Shown here: piece by piece, positions 13,753 to 26,130 of the stretch
Position numbering within the stretch: the first letter of the stretch is position 1
How the letters are laid out: the number at the start of each line of letters is the position of its first letter
Assembly: GCA_036583965.1 (NCBI GenBank)
Contig: JAZBQD010000001.1
Coordinates: 30,600,597-30,664,596 of the forward strand
DNA length: 64,000 nt
Direction: 5' to 3'
Origin: Prunella strophiata
Taxonomy: Eukaryota; Chordata; Aves; Passeriformes; Prunellidae
The notes under the pieces: model-generated
Seen by the model: only the letters and a program-made list of their open reading frames with translations
Databases searched by the model: none
Told to the model about the DNA's origin: nothing
Program-made: the position numbers and the translations under genes

Positions 13753-14599
13753 GGAATTAAGTTTATTCCCATTAGCATGATCCTTATACTGTTGCATCAT
13801 TTAGCAAATTATTCCCATGTTAACACACAGAGATTTAGGCATTTGTACTTAGCAGAACTGCAAGTACATCAGTTTAAGAGAAAAATGACCTTTTCTAGGT
13901 TGGTTAAGATGGTAACTTGATTAAAACTCTGCTGTCATCTATCTCATTTTGCTGTGTGAAATGTTATTATTTATGCAAAATTCTTCCATGTCTTATTTTC
14001 TTCCAGCTCCTATTTTTCAGGCTGCTCTGTGAAGATTAAAATTATTTTCTTTTGTCTTATAAAGCATATCTCTGAGACCAAACTGTTAAGTGTTCCTCTG
14101 TACTGCTGAAGAAAGCTAAAAGATGCTTTCTCAATCCATTGTTATCTTGTGTTGTCTATCTTGAAAGAAGATAAACAGTCAACTAAGAAATGGTTGCTGT
14201 AGACATGGTGTATAATGTATGAACAATTTACCCTCCATTTTCATCTGAGGGGGAAAAAACCCCTGTTAGACATTTGAACATAGTTCTAAAATTATATTTA
14301 GTTGTAATCAAACTTATCCTCTCTGATATGAGCATACACAAACACAGGAACATCAGAAATACACCTGGAGATAGACAACAGTCTTTCCCAGCTCAGCTAT
14401 TTAAAATAAAAAGGCAATCATCACCTTCCACCATGACTGCTTTTACAGAGTCTCTTTCATCAGACTTAGATTCATTGACAAAAAGAAGCACAGAGCTAAA
14501 GCAAGAAAAGGACTTTTCAGTGAAACCAATACTAATCTACTGCGTTTTCATCTTGTAGAATGTACTTTATACTTCTTTTTGTCTATTTTTAATACTGTA

Positions 14600-14644
14600 G
14601 CATTAGCTCATCCTAATTTCTCATATGAGAAAGCATTAGCTCAT
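14600..14644. repeat. 16-bp palindrome flanked by 12-bp direct repeats
   Basis: A perfect 16-bp palindrome, TTTCTCATATGAGAAA, lies at 14617-14632. A 12-bp motif, GCATTAGCTCAT, occurs on both sides in the same orientation, at 14600-14611 and 14633-14644; the right copy abuts the palindrome. The whole unit is 45 bp. It may be a local duplication, a footprint of a small insertion, or a composite protein-binding site. Confidence 0.9.
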
Positions 14645-15512
14645 ACTCCTCTCCAGTTTTCATATATAGAAGGGAGTCTGTTTGTTTTTAAAACTTTTAC
14701 AATTGTTTTAGTGAGTTCATTTTAAAAGAAGACTTTTCCAGCTTCATGGAACAAGGAGCACATTCCTTCTGAATGCTGGATGCTCATCTAAAACAAGCAA
14801 AGCCCATTTATCACCAGATAATATGGCTTCAAAATACATTTCCCCAAATAACTAACATCACTCAAAGACTGACCAAAAAATGTTACTTTTTTCCATGCAC
14901 TGTGGCTGCTTTCTGAAATAGCCCCACTTCAACAAAAATTAACCAAGATAATAAGAACAAGAAAAAATTGCCAATTCTAGATGTTGGATGAAATGCATTA
15001 CTTTTTTTTTTTTTTTTAAGGCCATGAACTTTGCATGATAATTGGTAAAAATAAAAACATAAAGAAACCACTTGGTCAGGGCTGAGGATTTCTTTGTAGC
15101 TTTAATTTTCTTAGCCCAGCATTTAAGCATGTTCTTACAAGATGTTCTGAACTGAGGTAAGTTTTGGATTTCTCCTGAAGTAGACCTGATGCAACAGTCA
15201 TAGGAGCTACTGTCATTTTATTGTGTGAATGGTCCCAGTTCTTTAGGATCCTCACAGACAATTTTAGCCCAATAGACTAAGTTTTTGCCATGCATTATAG
15301 CCTTTAACTATATCCTGTGCTTTGCAATGGGTTTTAAGCATCTAAAATTAATTTATGATTGTAAAAGCTCATTGTAAAACCAGGAAAGGCTGCTGGTAAT
15401 GACTGGCAACTTTGAGAAAATCAGATTGTGTGTTCTGCCCAGCAGGAATGGTGTTGAGTTAATATTTAATGATTTACTAGTTCTACTTGAGTGAGCTTGC
15501 AGCCTGTAAATG

Positions 15513-15532
15513 GATCATATGATCATTGATCA
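15513..15532. repeat. Overlapping GATC palindromes
   Basis: GATCATATGATC (15513-15524) is a perfect 12-bp palindrome. It overlaps two TGATCA hexamers at 15520-15525 and 15527-15532. Three related palindromic cores within 20 bp are visible directly; no function is assigned. Confidence 0.8.
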
Positions 15533-18500
15533 CAAGTTCAACTGCTTTTGTTTCTTGCCTGGCATGAAGTGAGGGCGTGTTGTACAGGACCAGAGGCTCG
15601 TGTGCAGCTCTGTGTAAGACAAGGGCAGGTTACATGCAACAGGCTCCTAATGGCTCATACCAGCAAGCCCTCAGCCCAGGGGAGCTCATGAGGTTGAATT
15701 TTAAAAAGGTAACTGACCTTGCAGCTGGGAGCTTTAACTGTGTTTTTACCCATTTATACCTGGATAAGTAAACAGTTACTGAATGCTGAAAGGGCCTGAA
15801 AGCACTATTTTAGCCAAAGGCTAATCCCCATTCTTTGTGGATGAAAGGACTCAAAACGAAAACAAAACAAACCAAAAAAAAAAAAAATATGCTCTGCTCC
15901 AGGTAACACAAAGGTAAAGCTGCAATAAACAAATCCATTAATTTTAAGCTTAATGCTGCCTTACCCTCCATTTCTAATGAGTAAATCAACCTTTAAAAAA
16001 ATACTGAGCTCTTCTTAAAATGATGGAAACACTACAATCGCAAAGCAGAGGATATATGCAATATAAACCAAAATAGCTTAGAAAGGTTCATCTCATGTAG
16101 ATGAAATTAAAAGAATAAGTGATCAGCAAGCTGCTAGTTGCACAGCTTGAACCTAATAAAAACAGTCATCATTCATGTTGCAGAAAACACAAGTCCAAAT
16201 GTAAGAGACAATGTAAGGCAGTGATCCTCTGCCCTATGCATTCATCTACATGTTTAATATTTTTCTCAATGCTGTGGTTGAAACTAATGAAGAATTAATG
16301 CATTTCTCTGTCAAGTGTGGCTATTTCATAGCATAAAGGAAAGGCCCTTGCTCTACATGGAAGGACAAAAGGTTTTAAGGTCAAAAACAACTTCTGAGCC
16401 AAAGACTTCTTACTCATTTCATAGATCTTTCTACATGAATTATAGCATACTACCCTACATAATTTTTTTTTTTAGGATCTCTAGTTTATTTTTTTATCTT
16501 TCCCATGCAATGTGTGTTTCATCTATTTTTCATACAGCAAAAGAACAATGCTAACACTTTCACAGCTTTCATAGCTACCCACTGTTCTTCTACATGCACA
16601 GATAGATGTATTAGAAGATGCATGACATTCAGATGCTGGAGAAAGAGAAGGAAGACCAAGGGGGATGTAACCCTCAGCCACTATGCAGCACTGCTTTTGA
16701 GTGACATGTAGCAAAAATGAACTTCACAGCTCTCAGTTTATTTTCTAGCTGACTGTCCAGCACCTGACATTTGATGGCTTGCTAATACCCATGTGTTGCA
16801 AAGTCAAACCTTTTCTTCTCTCCAAGTACAGGCACTAAACCCTAGAATTTCATATTACCCTCTCTCTTTTCCTCAGTCCATGAATACAACCTAGCTACAA
16901 GATGCTTCCATCTCCCATGATAAACCAGTCAGTGTTCTGCACTTACTTCTCAACTTTAGCAAAGCACTGAACTTTCATCCATTGTTTTTGAAATGTGGGC
17001 AACAACAGCACTCCATTTAAATGGACAACCACAAACTGTATTTCATGTGTTTAAATTCTTATCATGTAGCAGAATAGGAGAGTCCCTTCCTCTCTTTGAT
17101 CTTGTGTGTCTGTTTGGAATGCAACATAAAAAGGGAATAAGCCATTCTTGAAAAATCTACGATCTGCACCTAACTAAATCAGGCACTTAAAATCTGTAAT
17201 GCAACTAATATTATTCCCAATACTCCATGAATGAAAGATAAGTGAGGAGACCATTGTATCAGATTATATAAAATCCAAATGCAATTCTTCGGTACAGAAA
17301 TTAAAGTTTTAGTAAAACATAATTCCTATTTTAAGAGTTTGTCCTCAGTTTTCTGAAACTACCACATAAATAGATATAATAGATATATAGAGATCATATA
17401 ATCTTTATCATAGATTTTGGGAAAACTAAAATGAAAAAATTCTTAACTGTACTTTTAAATTTGAAGAGAACACCCATATTCAGTTCAAATATCTCCCCAT
17501 ATCATCAAAGCTAGACAGGTTTCACTTACGTAGGTAAATACAGAACCACTAATGCCTTATCCTTCCCCTTGAAAGAAACATTCTGCTAAAATACTCCTGT
17601 AAATAAGGTCTGTTTGGATACTGCTGCTTGTTAACATTTACATGTGTGTTTTATGATCATTGCAAAGCAGAAAGCTCAGCAAACACAGGAGGGAGAAGGA
17701 GCAGCCTTGCAGAAGCATGCCCAGGCAGGAGGCTCCCTGCCACACACCTGTTATTGATGTGCATTAGGAAGTGTCTGTCTAGACATGGAGAACCTGACAG
17801 GATGATATACTTAACTCAGGGTTTGTATCAGATTTAATAAGAGGATGCTGGCAGGCCTCAACTGGTCCTGGAAGGCTGTCCAGGCTGTTTGACAAATGAT
17901 GTTGTAGCAAAGTTTTGAACAAAAAACTCGTAGTCACAAAGCATCCAAAATAAAACAGTTTCAGTTACTAATGTTTAAATCATCTACACCTCTTCTTAAG
18001 GTCTAAACTCCTAAAGACACCTAGAAATATGAGTCATCATGGCTGTAGTAGTATCAGATACAAGGTAGAAATGAAGATTCGGATAAGAAAAAGAATGGAA
18101 GAATTTTGCCAGCATAGCTTTAGGGACAAGGTGGAAAATTACACAAAGAGGAGTGTGTACCTGAACTCCTGAGCAAAAGCCCTGAGTGGATTAATCTGGG
18201 AGCTTTTTGGTAACGATGGAAAGAGTGTTCAGAAGCAAGTTTCTCTCCCTAGTGCAGGAGAAAGGGAAGGCTGTCCTACCATCACTTGTAAACTTGATTT
18301 CTGACATGGTACCTAAATGCTGAGCTTTGCATCTTGTTTAATACAGGTCTTCATGATACCAGCAAGACTGTCTGATGTTGGGGAATAAGTAAATCACAGT
18401 GCAACTTTCAAGCTCATAACACCTTCAGGGAAGGAGAAAATTCAAATCAAACAGAAACTCAACAAAAGCAGTTTTGCAGGCAACCCTGGGGCACCTGCAC

Positions 18501-20555
18501 TTCAAGATTTCTGTAGGGGTACCTGGCAATCATGGAATGCTCCTGCAAAGCTGCAAAGACTTTCTGTGAGGAGCTGTTTTAACAAGAACCAAGAGCTAGG
18601 AGTTTCCCCCACGAGTGTCAGACAGGCCCTTCTGTAAGATATAAACAACAGAAACAGTACCAGACAAAATGCAAATATCTAAAAACCAGGTGCCAATGTT
18701 TCACTTCAGAAGTACCTGCTGAAATTTGAGCAGACCTAATTATTTGCTGGGCCATCCTATTATTTATTTCTTTTTAGTTGTAAATTATTTGAATACAAAA
18801 GATACAATGTAGAAATCCCAAGAATTACCAAATGTGTACTAAAACTTTCCAAAGAGAAAATTGATATCACATTTAATGACTGTAAATTAAGAACATATAA
18901 ATCTCATTCATTTATTTCCGTTTACTTATATGAATAACTTAATAACCAATCATAAAACTTGGAAAAGGATCCAATTATCCTTATATACACTTGGAGGCTT
19001 ATTCTGAAATTAAACATGTAATTCTGAGAGCCTGAGGGCATACATGCAGTATTTGTGGGCATAAGTTTTCTGTGTAAAATGGAACACAACTGTTTAAGCA
19101 TCTCTGTAGAAAGGGAATGTCTGTGGATCAGAAGGTGTTCTTATATAAGGGGATGTCTGGCTTCTGTCTCGAGATTGCTCGTTCGTCTTTTCTTTCTGTG
19201 AGCTGAGTATTCTAAGGTTGTGGTGTTTCTGGATTCCTAATCAGTCTTGGAAAGTGCTTTGAAATCCATTAAGAAAAGGGCCATGCAAGTTCTATGCCAT
19301 CACAGATACAAAGCACATTGGCATTCCAGACCCATGTGAAGTGGGCTTTTTCTCTTGTCATCCAACTAAAGGCAAAAATTCACTACCTATTTGCAGTGAT
19401 CAGAAGTAGTGCTTCCAAAGAAATATAATTAAAAGAAGACAAAATGTTATTTTCATTACTTCACAGAAAAGATTAAAAGCCTACATTTTTTTTTTCTGAT
19501 CATTTTCAATCAGTATACTGGAAGCACATCTATTTTATTTATAACACATGTTGAATCGAAAAATTAAGTGGTGTACATATAAAAACACTTTGGTGATAGA
19601 TGGCAACAGAAGACATCACAGGAGAAATTGAAATTATCAGCCTTTCTTAATATCCCAGGACTTGTAACAGTCAGAAAATAGCCACAAATTAATACTATTC
19701 CTAGAAAATCTATTGCATGGAGCAAGACTAAAGGGAACTAACCACATAAGCACACTATTCCTTCCCTTGCCTCCTTCCTGTTTACTACAGTGGCTATGGT
19801 TTTATCAAAGGAATGCCACTAACTTGTCATTCTCCAGTTGAAAGGACTAGCTCTACAATACTACAAAAGGCCTGAGAAGACTAACTACTTGACTGGAAAG
19901 AGATTTGAGACAAGTTATTTTTCTGAAAAAAGTTCTTATTAGAAAGCTACAAGATGACAGCTATCACCAAGCAATCTTTAGTGCCCAGACCCTCAGTATT
20001 CCCTCATAAAAACAGCTAAATGTCCATAAGGAACATGAAAACAAGAAAATACAGGTAGCACAACCTCAATATAGATGCATAGGCCTTTATCAAGATTTAC
20101 TCAATTAAGACAAAAATTTGCAATTTTATTATTCTTACGCTTTGTACACTTTAAATAGGCCAGAAAAACTAAAACTGCATAAATGAAAAAGGCATAACAT
20201 CTATGAGGAAAAGGAGCATAGTTACAAATATACTGCTTTAATTCAATAATAGAAAGTAGACTGATACTAGATAAATATTTTTGGATTTAATATTGCAACA
20301 CTAGATATTCTGTTAGGAGAATTTCTCACTGAATTTGTATTCTTGCATTGTTGGCACCTAGGTGCCTAAAATTCTTAGTATCTAAGAGGCTCTGCTGGTG
20401 TTAGAGATGATTTGAGAAGAAACATAAACAACTTGCACTAAGAGAAAAAAGGCTATTAAAAGACTCAAAATTCCTCCACAGGCAGAAGCAAAAACATCAG
20501 CTCCTTTTGCAATTTCAAAAAGTGAAACTAGAAAAGGCATTAAAGGAAGATGAAG

Positions 20556-20573
20556 AAAAAAAAAAAAAAAAAA
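20556..20573 (+). repeat. A18 homopolymer
   Basis: An uninterrupted run of 18 A. No recognisable retroposed cDNA or polyadenylation signal precedes it closely, so it is treated as a simple repeat. Confidence 0.9.
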
Positions 20574-21155
20574 CCATTTCTGAGAGTTTTAATCAAACAC
20601 TTACATTTAACAGCATTAATGCTAAGTATGCAAACGTTCATCCCACTGATCATTATGGTATCAAGAACTAATTTTCCTCCTTTTAAGAGCTTATATGTCA
20701 CATCACACCCTGTGGGCCTTCCAGAGGTGTATTTAAATGTCTAACAGGGGGAAAAGAAAGACATTCCAGACAGCCAGGTGTTACTGATTCACCCATTAAA
20801 ACTTCAGTTATAAAATATCCCACACAATGGTAAAACATTTCAGTCATTAGCTGATCATAAATAGATTAAGATGACAGTCTAAATTATTATGACTATATGT
20901 GTATAAAATTTACATTGCTCATCACATTATTCCAGGTGTCGGTAACTCTGATTATCTGAAGTTAAAGATTAAGTGCATGTATTATTTATTCTAAGAACTT
21001 AAGAAAAAGAAAGACAAAGCCAGATGTAGCAAATGTAACATTAATCCTGAGACAGAAGAAAACTTCAGATTTATTTGTAATGATGCTCATTCATTTTCTA
21101 TTATGTAGCTGAAAATGAGGTCCTGTTTCTTTTTATTGTAAGATTTAAGTCAGCC

Positions 21156-21188
21156 TTACTATTTCACATAATGAATGTGAAACAGTAA
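21156..21188. repeat. 14-bp inverted repeat with one mismatch, 5-nt loop
   Basis: TTACTATTTCACAT (21156-21169) pairs with ATGTGAAACAGTAA (21175-21188) at 13 of 14 positions around the loop AATGA. The single mismatch is an A opposite C. It is a compact stable hairpin in otherwise unique AT-rich DNA, too short for a typical pre-miRNA. Confidence 0.88.
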
Positions 21189-22409
21189 AATAATTCAAAT
21201 ATTTTTAAATCTGATATTACCTAAACTTGTGTTTTTCAAATAAGGAAAATATCTAGTGAACATTCATTTGATACCAACTTGAATAACAAAATGTATAGAT
21301 GGATATTAGGTCATGGCATGCTGTTGATTTACACAAATTTAGTTGCCCATAAATGTGAAGATAATTTCTATGCTTATTTATTTCTATATCTACACTGTAA
21401 AACAATATTCAAATTTTATCATTAAACCATATTTCAATCCATTTTTCCCCTTTCAATTTGGCACATGACCAAATTTCTGAGTTAATAAATTAGGGAGCAT
21501 CACCAGTATTCCAGTAAGTGTCAGTGGACAAGCACTTAACTCACAATCTGTGTGGAGAAATTTGAGTCAACCTAATGTAGATTAGAAGACAGTTGATCTA
21601 AATCAAATTAGGTTACATGTGCTATGAGCTAAAAGCTTATACTGGATAGTCACAGTCATGCTAGAAATGCACTATAATGCCTTGTGCTAAATAAATGCAA
21701 CTTATCTCTTTGATTCACCTGATTTCCAGGCACAAGTTCTTTCAAACTCTTTGCTTTTCTTCTGTTTGTTTAATTTTAGAAGGGAAATGCTGCATGTTTT
21801 GCCACTGACTCAGGATAAAAAGAGATTTCACTCTTCGTTGTTTTTAGAGTTCAAAATCAGCTAAATACAAATGATGTCAATTGCTGTTACCAATTACACA
21901 GCTCTACAGTAGTAAATCAGCATGCTGCAAACATTATTGACTTATGCTTCAAAAATATACAAGTAAACTATGAATTAAAAATTATTAAATCTAGCCAGAC
22001 CATATAATTTCTAGCTGAATTACATCCCAGACTTCTAGTTACAGAAAACAAAATTATTTTTATTTACATTAGACACAGGCAAGCACCTGAAAGAACAAAA
22101 TCACTTTCCCTTGAGGATGAGAACTGATCCATTCTAGCATGTCTGGTCAAAAGCATTTGCTGCCTCCCAAAGAATGTCAGGATGAGATTCACTTCAAAAG
22201 ATCCCAAATGGACACAGCTTTTGCCAAACACTCACTTTTGCCATCTGGACTTCAGGTGTTTCTGCTTTCCTGTTTCTTACAAGGTTCTTTCATGATTTTG
22301 TTAATGGGTTTTTTTGGTTGTGACACACCAGTTTGAGCCTGTTATTCACTTCAGAGAAGAAAGCTTGAACTCTGCAGGTTAAACCCACCTGAACTACACT
22401 TTTTGGTTT

Positions 22410-22433
22410 AAAAAAAAAAAAAAAAAAAAAAAA
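22410..22433 (+). repeat. A24 homopolymer
   Basis: Twenty-four consecutive A. The 5' flank shows no AATAAA signal and no gene-derived sequence that I recognise, so there is no basis for calling a processed pseudogene. Confidence 0.9.
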
Positions 22434-25400
22434 TTCCAAAGAAAAATAATGTGAATCAAATATAATAGTTAGTTCCCAATTAGAAATAAGATGAGAATAT
22501 TGAATAGAGAAGAAAGGAAGAAAAAAGAAGCAATAATAAAAGCAACAAATAAAACAAAAACAAACTGACCAAACACAAGGTTTAAGGTGTGAATAGGCCC
22601 CAAAACCCTGGAAATAATTTCCACAAAAAAGAATTTCTTAGATCTTTCTTACAGCCAAAGAAATTGAGTCACAAGAAGGTGATATGATTTGCCAAATGGA
22701 ACAGATTTTGAAATTCACAATTATATTTGAACCATATTATCATAGTCTGTTCTAAAAAGTGTGTTTATACTAATGCTCATCAGTAAGATCTTTGGAAAAA
22801 TTTTCTCTTGTCAGTTGTCACACTGCACCTGCATGTAGCACTTCACTTGCAACCTATTGCTTAATTCTTATGAGTGAGAATAACATTGCAGGTGTGGATT
22901 TAAAACCTAATCCAGAGATCCACATCAGTACAATTACCAGAAAAAGCTCTGAACAAACCATCAGGTTCTCCCAGCCACACTTATTGGCAGAAATATTAAT
23001 TAAAAACCCCACAAAAACAAAAGAGGAAAAGAACTTCTCCCCAAAACCAGTTTTCACCAAAAAGCACTGCTATCTGATAGCACAATCTGTCAGACCCCAA
23101 TCAAGGAAACCCTAATGCCTACATCCATAACCCTAAAATTCAACTGGCCTAAACCACCAAATTTTTGCCAAAATTCAAGTACTAAAGGATTGAATAAGGT
23201 TGAGTATATTTTTTATTTTGTCAGATCCTTTCAAAAAGTTAAATGGATTAGCTTAAATTTAAGAAGATAAACCAGATAAAACTTTTTTTTTTTTTTTTGA
23301 GCAAGTGAAAAATAGACACATCACTGAGCAACCTTTTCACAGAATGTTTTCTCTAAGCAAAAAATAGGAAATAGGAGAGTCAGCCCTGCTAATAAAGAGA
23401 TCATCTCAAAAGCAGATGTGCAGGACAGCCTGAATGAACCCAAGGCACCTGACTAACTCAGCACAAGCCAGGAATCCTTTCTATTTTCTTTAACTTCACC
23501 TCACATACTACCATTAACATCAGGTCTTCCAAGCCTCATGACACATTCTGGTACCCTGGATTCCACCTGGGGCAGGAACAGTACTTGGCAGGGATGACTA
23601 GGAAGAGAGCTGATAATTCACTTTGCTTGCACAGGCATTTTGCCTCAGGGACTAATCTTGATTAGTCTCCAGTGATTGTCCACCACATGAGGAAATACTA
23701 AACATCCTACAAGGCTTCATCTGTTAAAAGCAAAGGAAATATCTTTCCCCATCTTCCTCCCGTTGATTGAAGACAGAAGGAAGAATCTGCTACTTAGTAC
23801 CTGATAAAAAATAACAGTGGTGGTGAGTTCCCTGTCTTTTTCTCTATGAAACTGCTTTTTTTTTTTTCTATAGCTCAAATGCACAGTTAATAATAAATCC
23901 TTTTTTGCTGACTTTGCTGTCTTATTTAGAGGAAATTTGAGGCAAAACAGATTAGGAATCTCAGTCACTGCATACACAAACCAGGTACTGGTCTGACCAT
24001 GATGTCACATTGTGGTTAAAAAATTAGACAGAATCATTATGAGCCTTATCCAAAACCAAAAGAGGCAAGATGAGTTTATTATTATTTCAGATACATCCCC
24101 ACATGTTTTCAAAAGCTTATCACTCCAATGAGAAAAAGTGAACATTCCATGACCATGGTCTTCCATTTTCCTGTTCCACAATTAAAAATCTGGGGATTGT
24201 GCATATGGAATAGAGGATTTAACAGCTAAATACATCCATTTAATTTTTGCATTTTTTCCCATGATAGCTTTATCACCTGGCCAAAATTCTGAACTCAGAA
24301 GTTCAGCGGAAAATATGTGGGCAAAATATGCAAAGTAATGAAAATGTCTTTGTCAGTCATTTTCTTTTTTAAGCATATTCCCTTGTGAACACTCACTTCC
24401 TAGATGCTATGGCACAGACATCTCAATTTCTATCATTCCAACACCTAACTCCAAGTGAACTGTCTGTGCTGAGAAATGGGTGTGAAAAACTGACAGTAAA
24501 ACAATATGCCTATTTGAGTTCTATTCTAATTGTTAGGATTTCTAACATATAAACGTCTGTAAAAGTATTGATTTACCTCTGAAGTGCCTTATGATGTTTT
24601 AGCAATGACATATTATAAAGCAATTTAAAAAGTAAGGACCTCCTGAAATTCAGTGTTTCTCCTTCTATTTGATCCTGTAATACAATTATTGTTTTTGTTT
24701 GTGGTCTAGAAATTAATGCCACAGAGTGTGATGCATAAACAAAAGATTTCAGAATGCAGAAACTACATTATGACAAACCTCTTCACCACCTCTCTCAATA
24801 CAAAACTGACCTTGGCCTCACTGGAGATGGTGAGAGCCTTAGGGGAGAACAGATGGGAGCCGAGGAGCTGCTCGCAGCCCCACAGGAGATGTTTGGCATA
24901 TTGAGACATTTGGTTCCATTAGAACAGCAAATGAAGAGTTGGAGTGGTAACTCCCCTCACATCTTACTCTCCTTTTCTGCTTTTAATGCATTTAACAACA
25001 TGAAAGACTTTTTGCAGCATCGGTTAAATTAGGGATTTTGTGTTGGACTCCAACCCAATCTTGAGTCAAAAGCAATATGCTTGTTACTCTAAGCCAAATG
25101 TATCATAAGCATTTGATTTTGTTTTTGAAGCCCTAAGCCCCACAAATCATGGTTTAATACTGATGCAAATATCTTTGCTGTAATATTTAACAGGACCTGC
25201 TTATGAAGCATAGCAGACATGTTGCTGGTAATACCAATACCTATGCAAACCCAAAGCAGATAGCTATTAGTGGAAATAGTCTTGTTTTCTATTCTGTATA
25301 AGCAAAAGGAATACAGAAATTATTAGAGAGAAAATACTTAATGCAAGCCACCAAAACTGGTTTCTTTTACTCTATGTTTTAAACATTGTATTTAAAAATT

Positions 25401-25661
25401 AAACATATTTGTATGATTCGTTTCTAAAAATGTGCTCAATTTTGAACACAACAGCAAATTAAGAACTGTAGCTGAACCCAGCAACCTGGGTCAGCCAAGA
25501 TGAACCAGTAAAATCTACTCTGAAATGACTCAGGAGATATATTTTCTTTTTCTCTTTTACTAAGAGTGCACACAGAACAGGAAGAACATCAGTGACTTCA
25601 GTCTCTGGCCTTCTAACCAAGAAAGGACTTGTGAAGGTGAATGGTTTGCAGACGAAGGGGA

Positions 25662-25669
25662 TATAAAAG
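25662..25669 (+). promoter_or_regulatory. TATA-like motif TATAAAAG
   Basis: A consensus TATA box preceded by a short G run (GGGGA). Isolated TATA matches are common by chance in AT-rich DNA. This one is listed because the CpG-retaining block at 25858-26130 begins about 200 bp downstream on the same strand. There is no visible coding exon or obvious initiator. Confidence 0.2.
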
Positions 25670-25857
25670 AGACAAAACCAGGATAAAAATTAAATAAAAA
25701 GTAGCTGTCTTAAACTGTAATTGCACTCCTCTGCTGAGCATGCTTTCAGATATATAAATGTGATTTACCATCAGCTTGCAACTACAAATCAGGTCTTAAG
25801 AAACACTTGTGCTATGAAATTGTTTAATCTCATCAAGCTCTGCTTTCACAGCAAGCC

Positions 25858-26130
25858 ATAAATCACCAAGTCTTTGTTATCATAGACCTCCATGAGCGCC
25901 TCTCAGGCAGGCAATGGATCGTGGGTATATATAATCCTGACTGCACAAACACTGGGGTCGTCGCAGCCTGAAATACTTTCATAATAGCCACTGTGCAGCT
26001 GGTGGAACACAAGCCTATGATGGATATCTCATTTCCTACAGTCGGCATCTATTTCGAGCAAATTATTACCACATAAATTTCTTGTCAACAGAAACGGCCA
26101 ATTAATTAAGTTAAAAATTTACTCGTGATC
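25858..26130. promoter_or_regulatory. CpG-retaining block, candidate conserved element
   Basis: Eight CpG dinucleotides fall within 229 bp (25897, 25920, 25959, 25962, 26043, 26055, 26095, 26124), in a window where CpG is otherwise very scarce. The block also carries an E-box-like CAGCTGGTGG near 26007 and the homeodomain-type core ATTAATTAAG at 26101-26110. Its base composition is more complex than the AT-rich flanks. Retained CpGs in a methylated vertebrate genome suggest either purifying selection or hypomethylation. I infer a candidate enhancer or non-coding RNA promoter. A 61-codon minus-strand frame covers part of it but shows no domain. Confidence 0.35.

Larger units (their letters stand above)
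12516..25857. other. Unique AT-rich non-coding DNA, no gene seen
   Basis: About 13 kb without a supportable gene. It holds a short GTT run near 12553-12565, several homopolymer runs (T at 15002-15017, A at 15874-15887, A at 20556-20573, A at 22410-22433, T at 23283-23298) and palindromic motifs listed separately. TATA-like motifs are present at 19141-19150 and 25662-25669, but without an exon downstream that I can recognise. The stretch 15420-15850 has a more complex, less AT-rich composition than its surroundings. Open frames up to 107 codons occur but show no domain or codon signature. Confidence 0.7.

Noticed and set aside
22410..22433. A24 run as a retroposon tail
   Set aside because: The adjacent sequence is unique and matches no SINE or LINE that I know. 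Avian CR1 elements do not end in poly-A.
22792..23115. 107-codon plus-strand frame with an overlapping minus-strand frame
   Set aside because: Both strands are open in the same stretch and neither translation has recognisable motifs.
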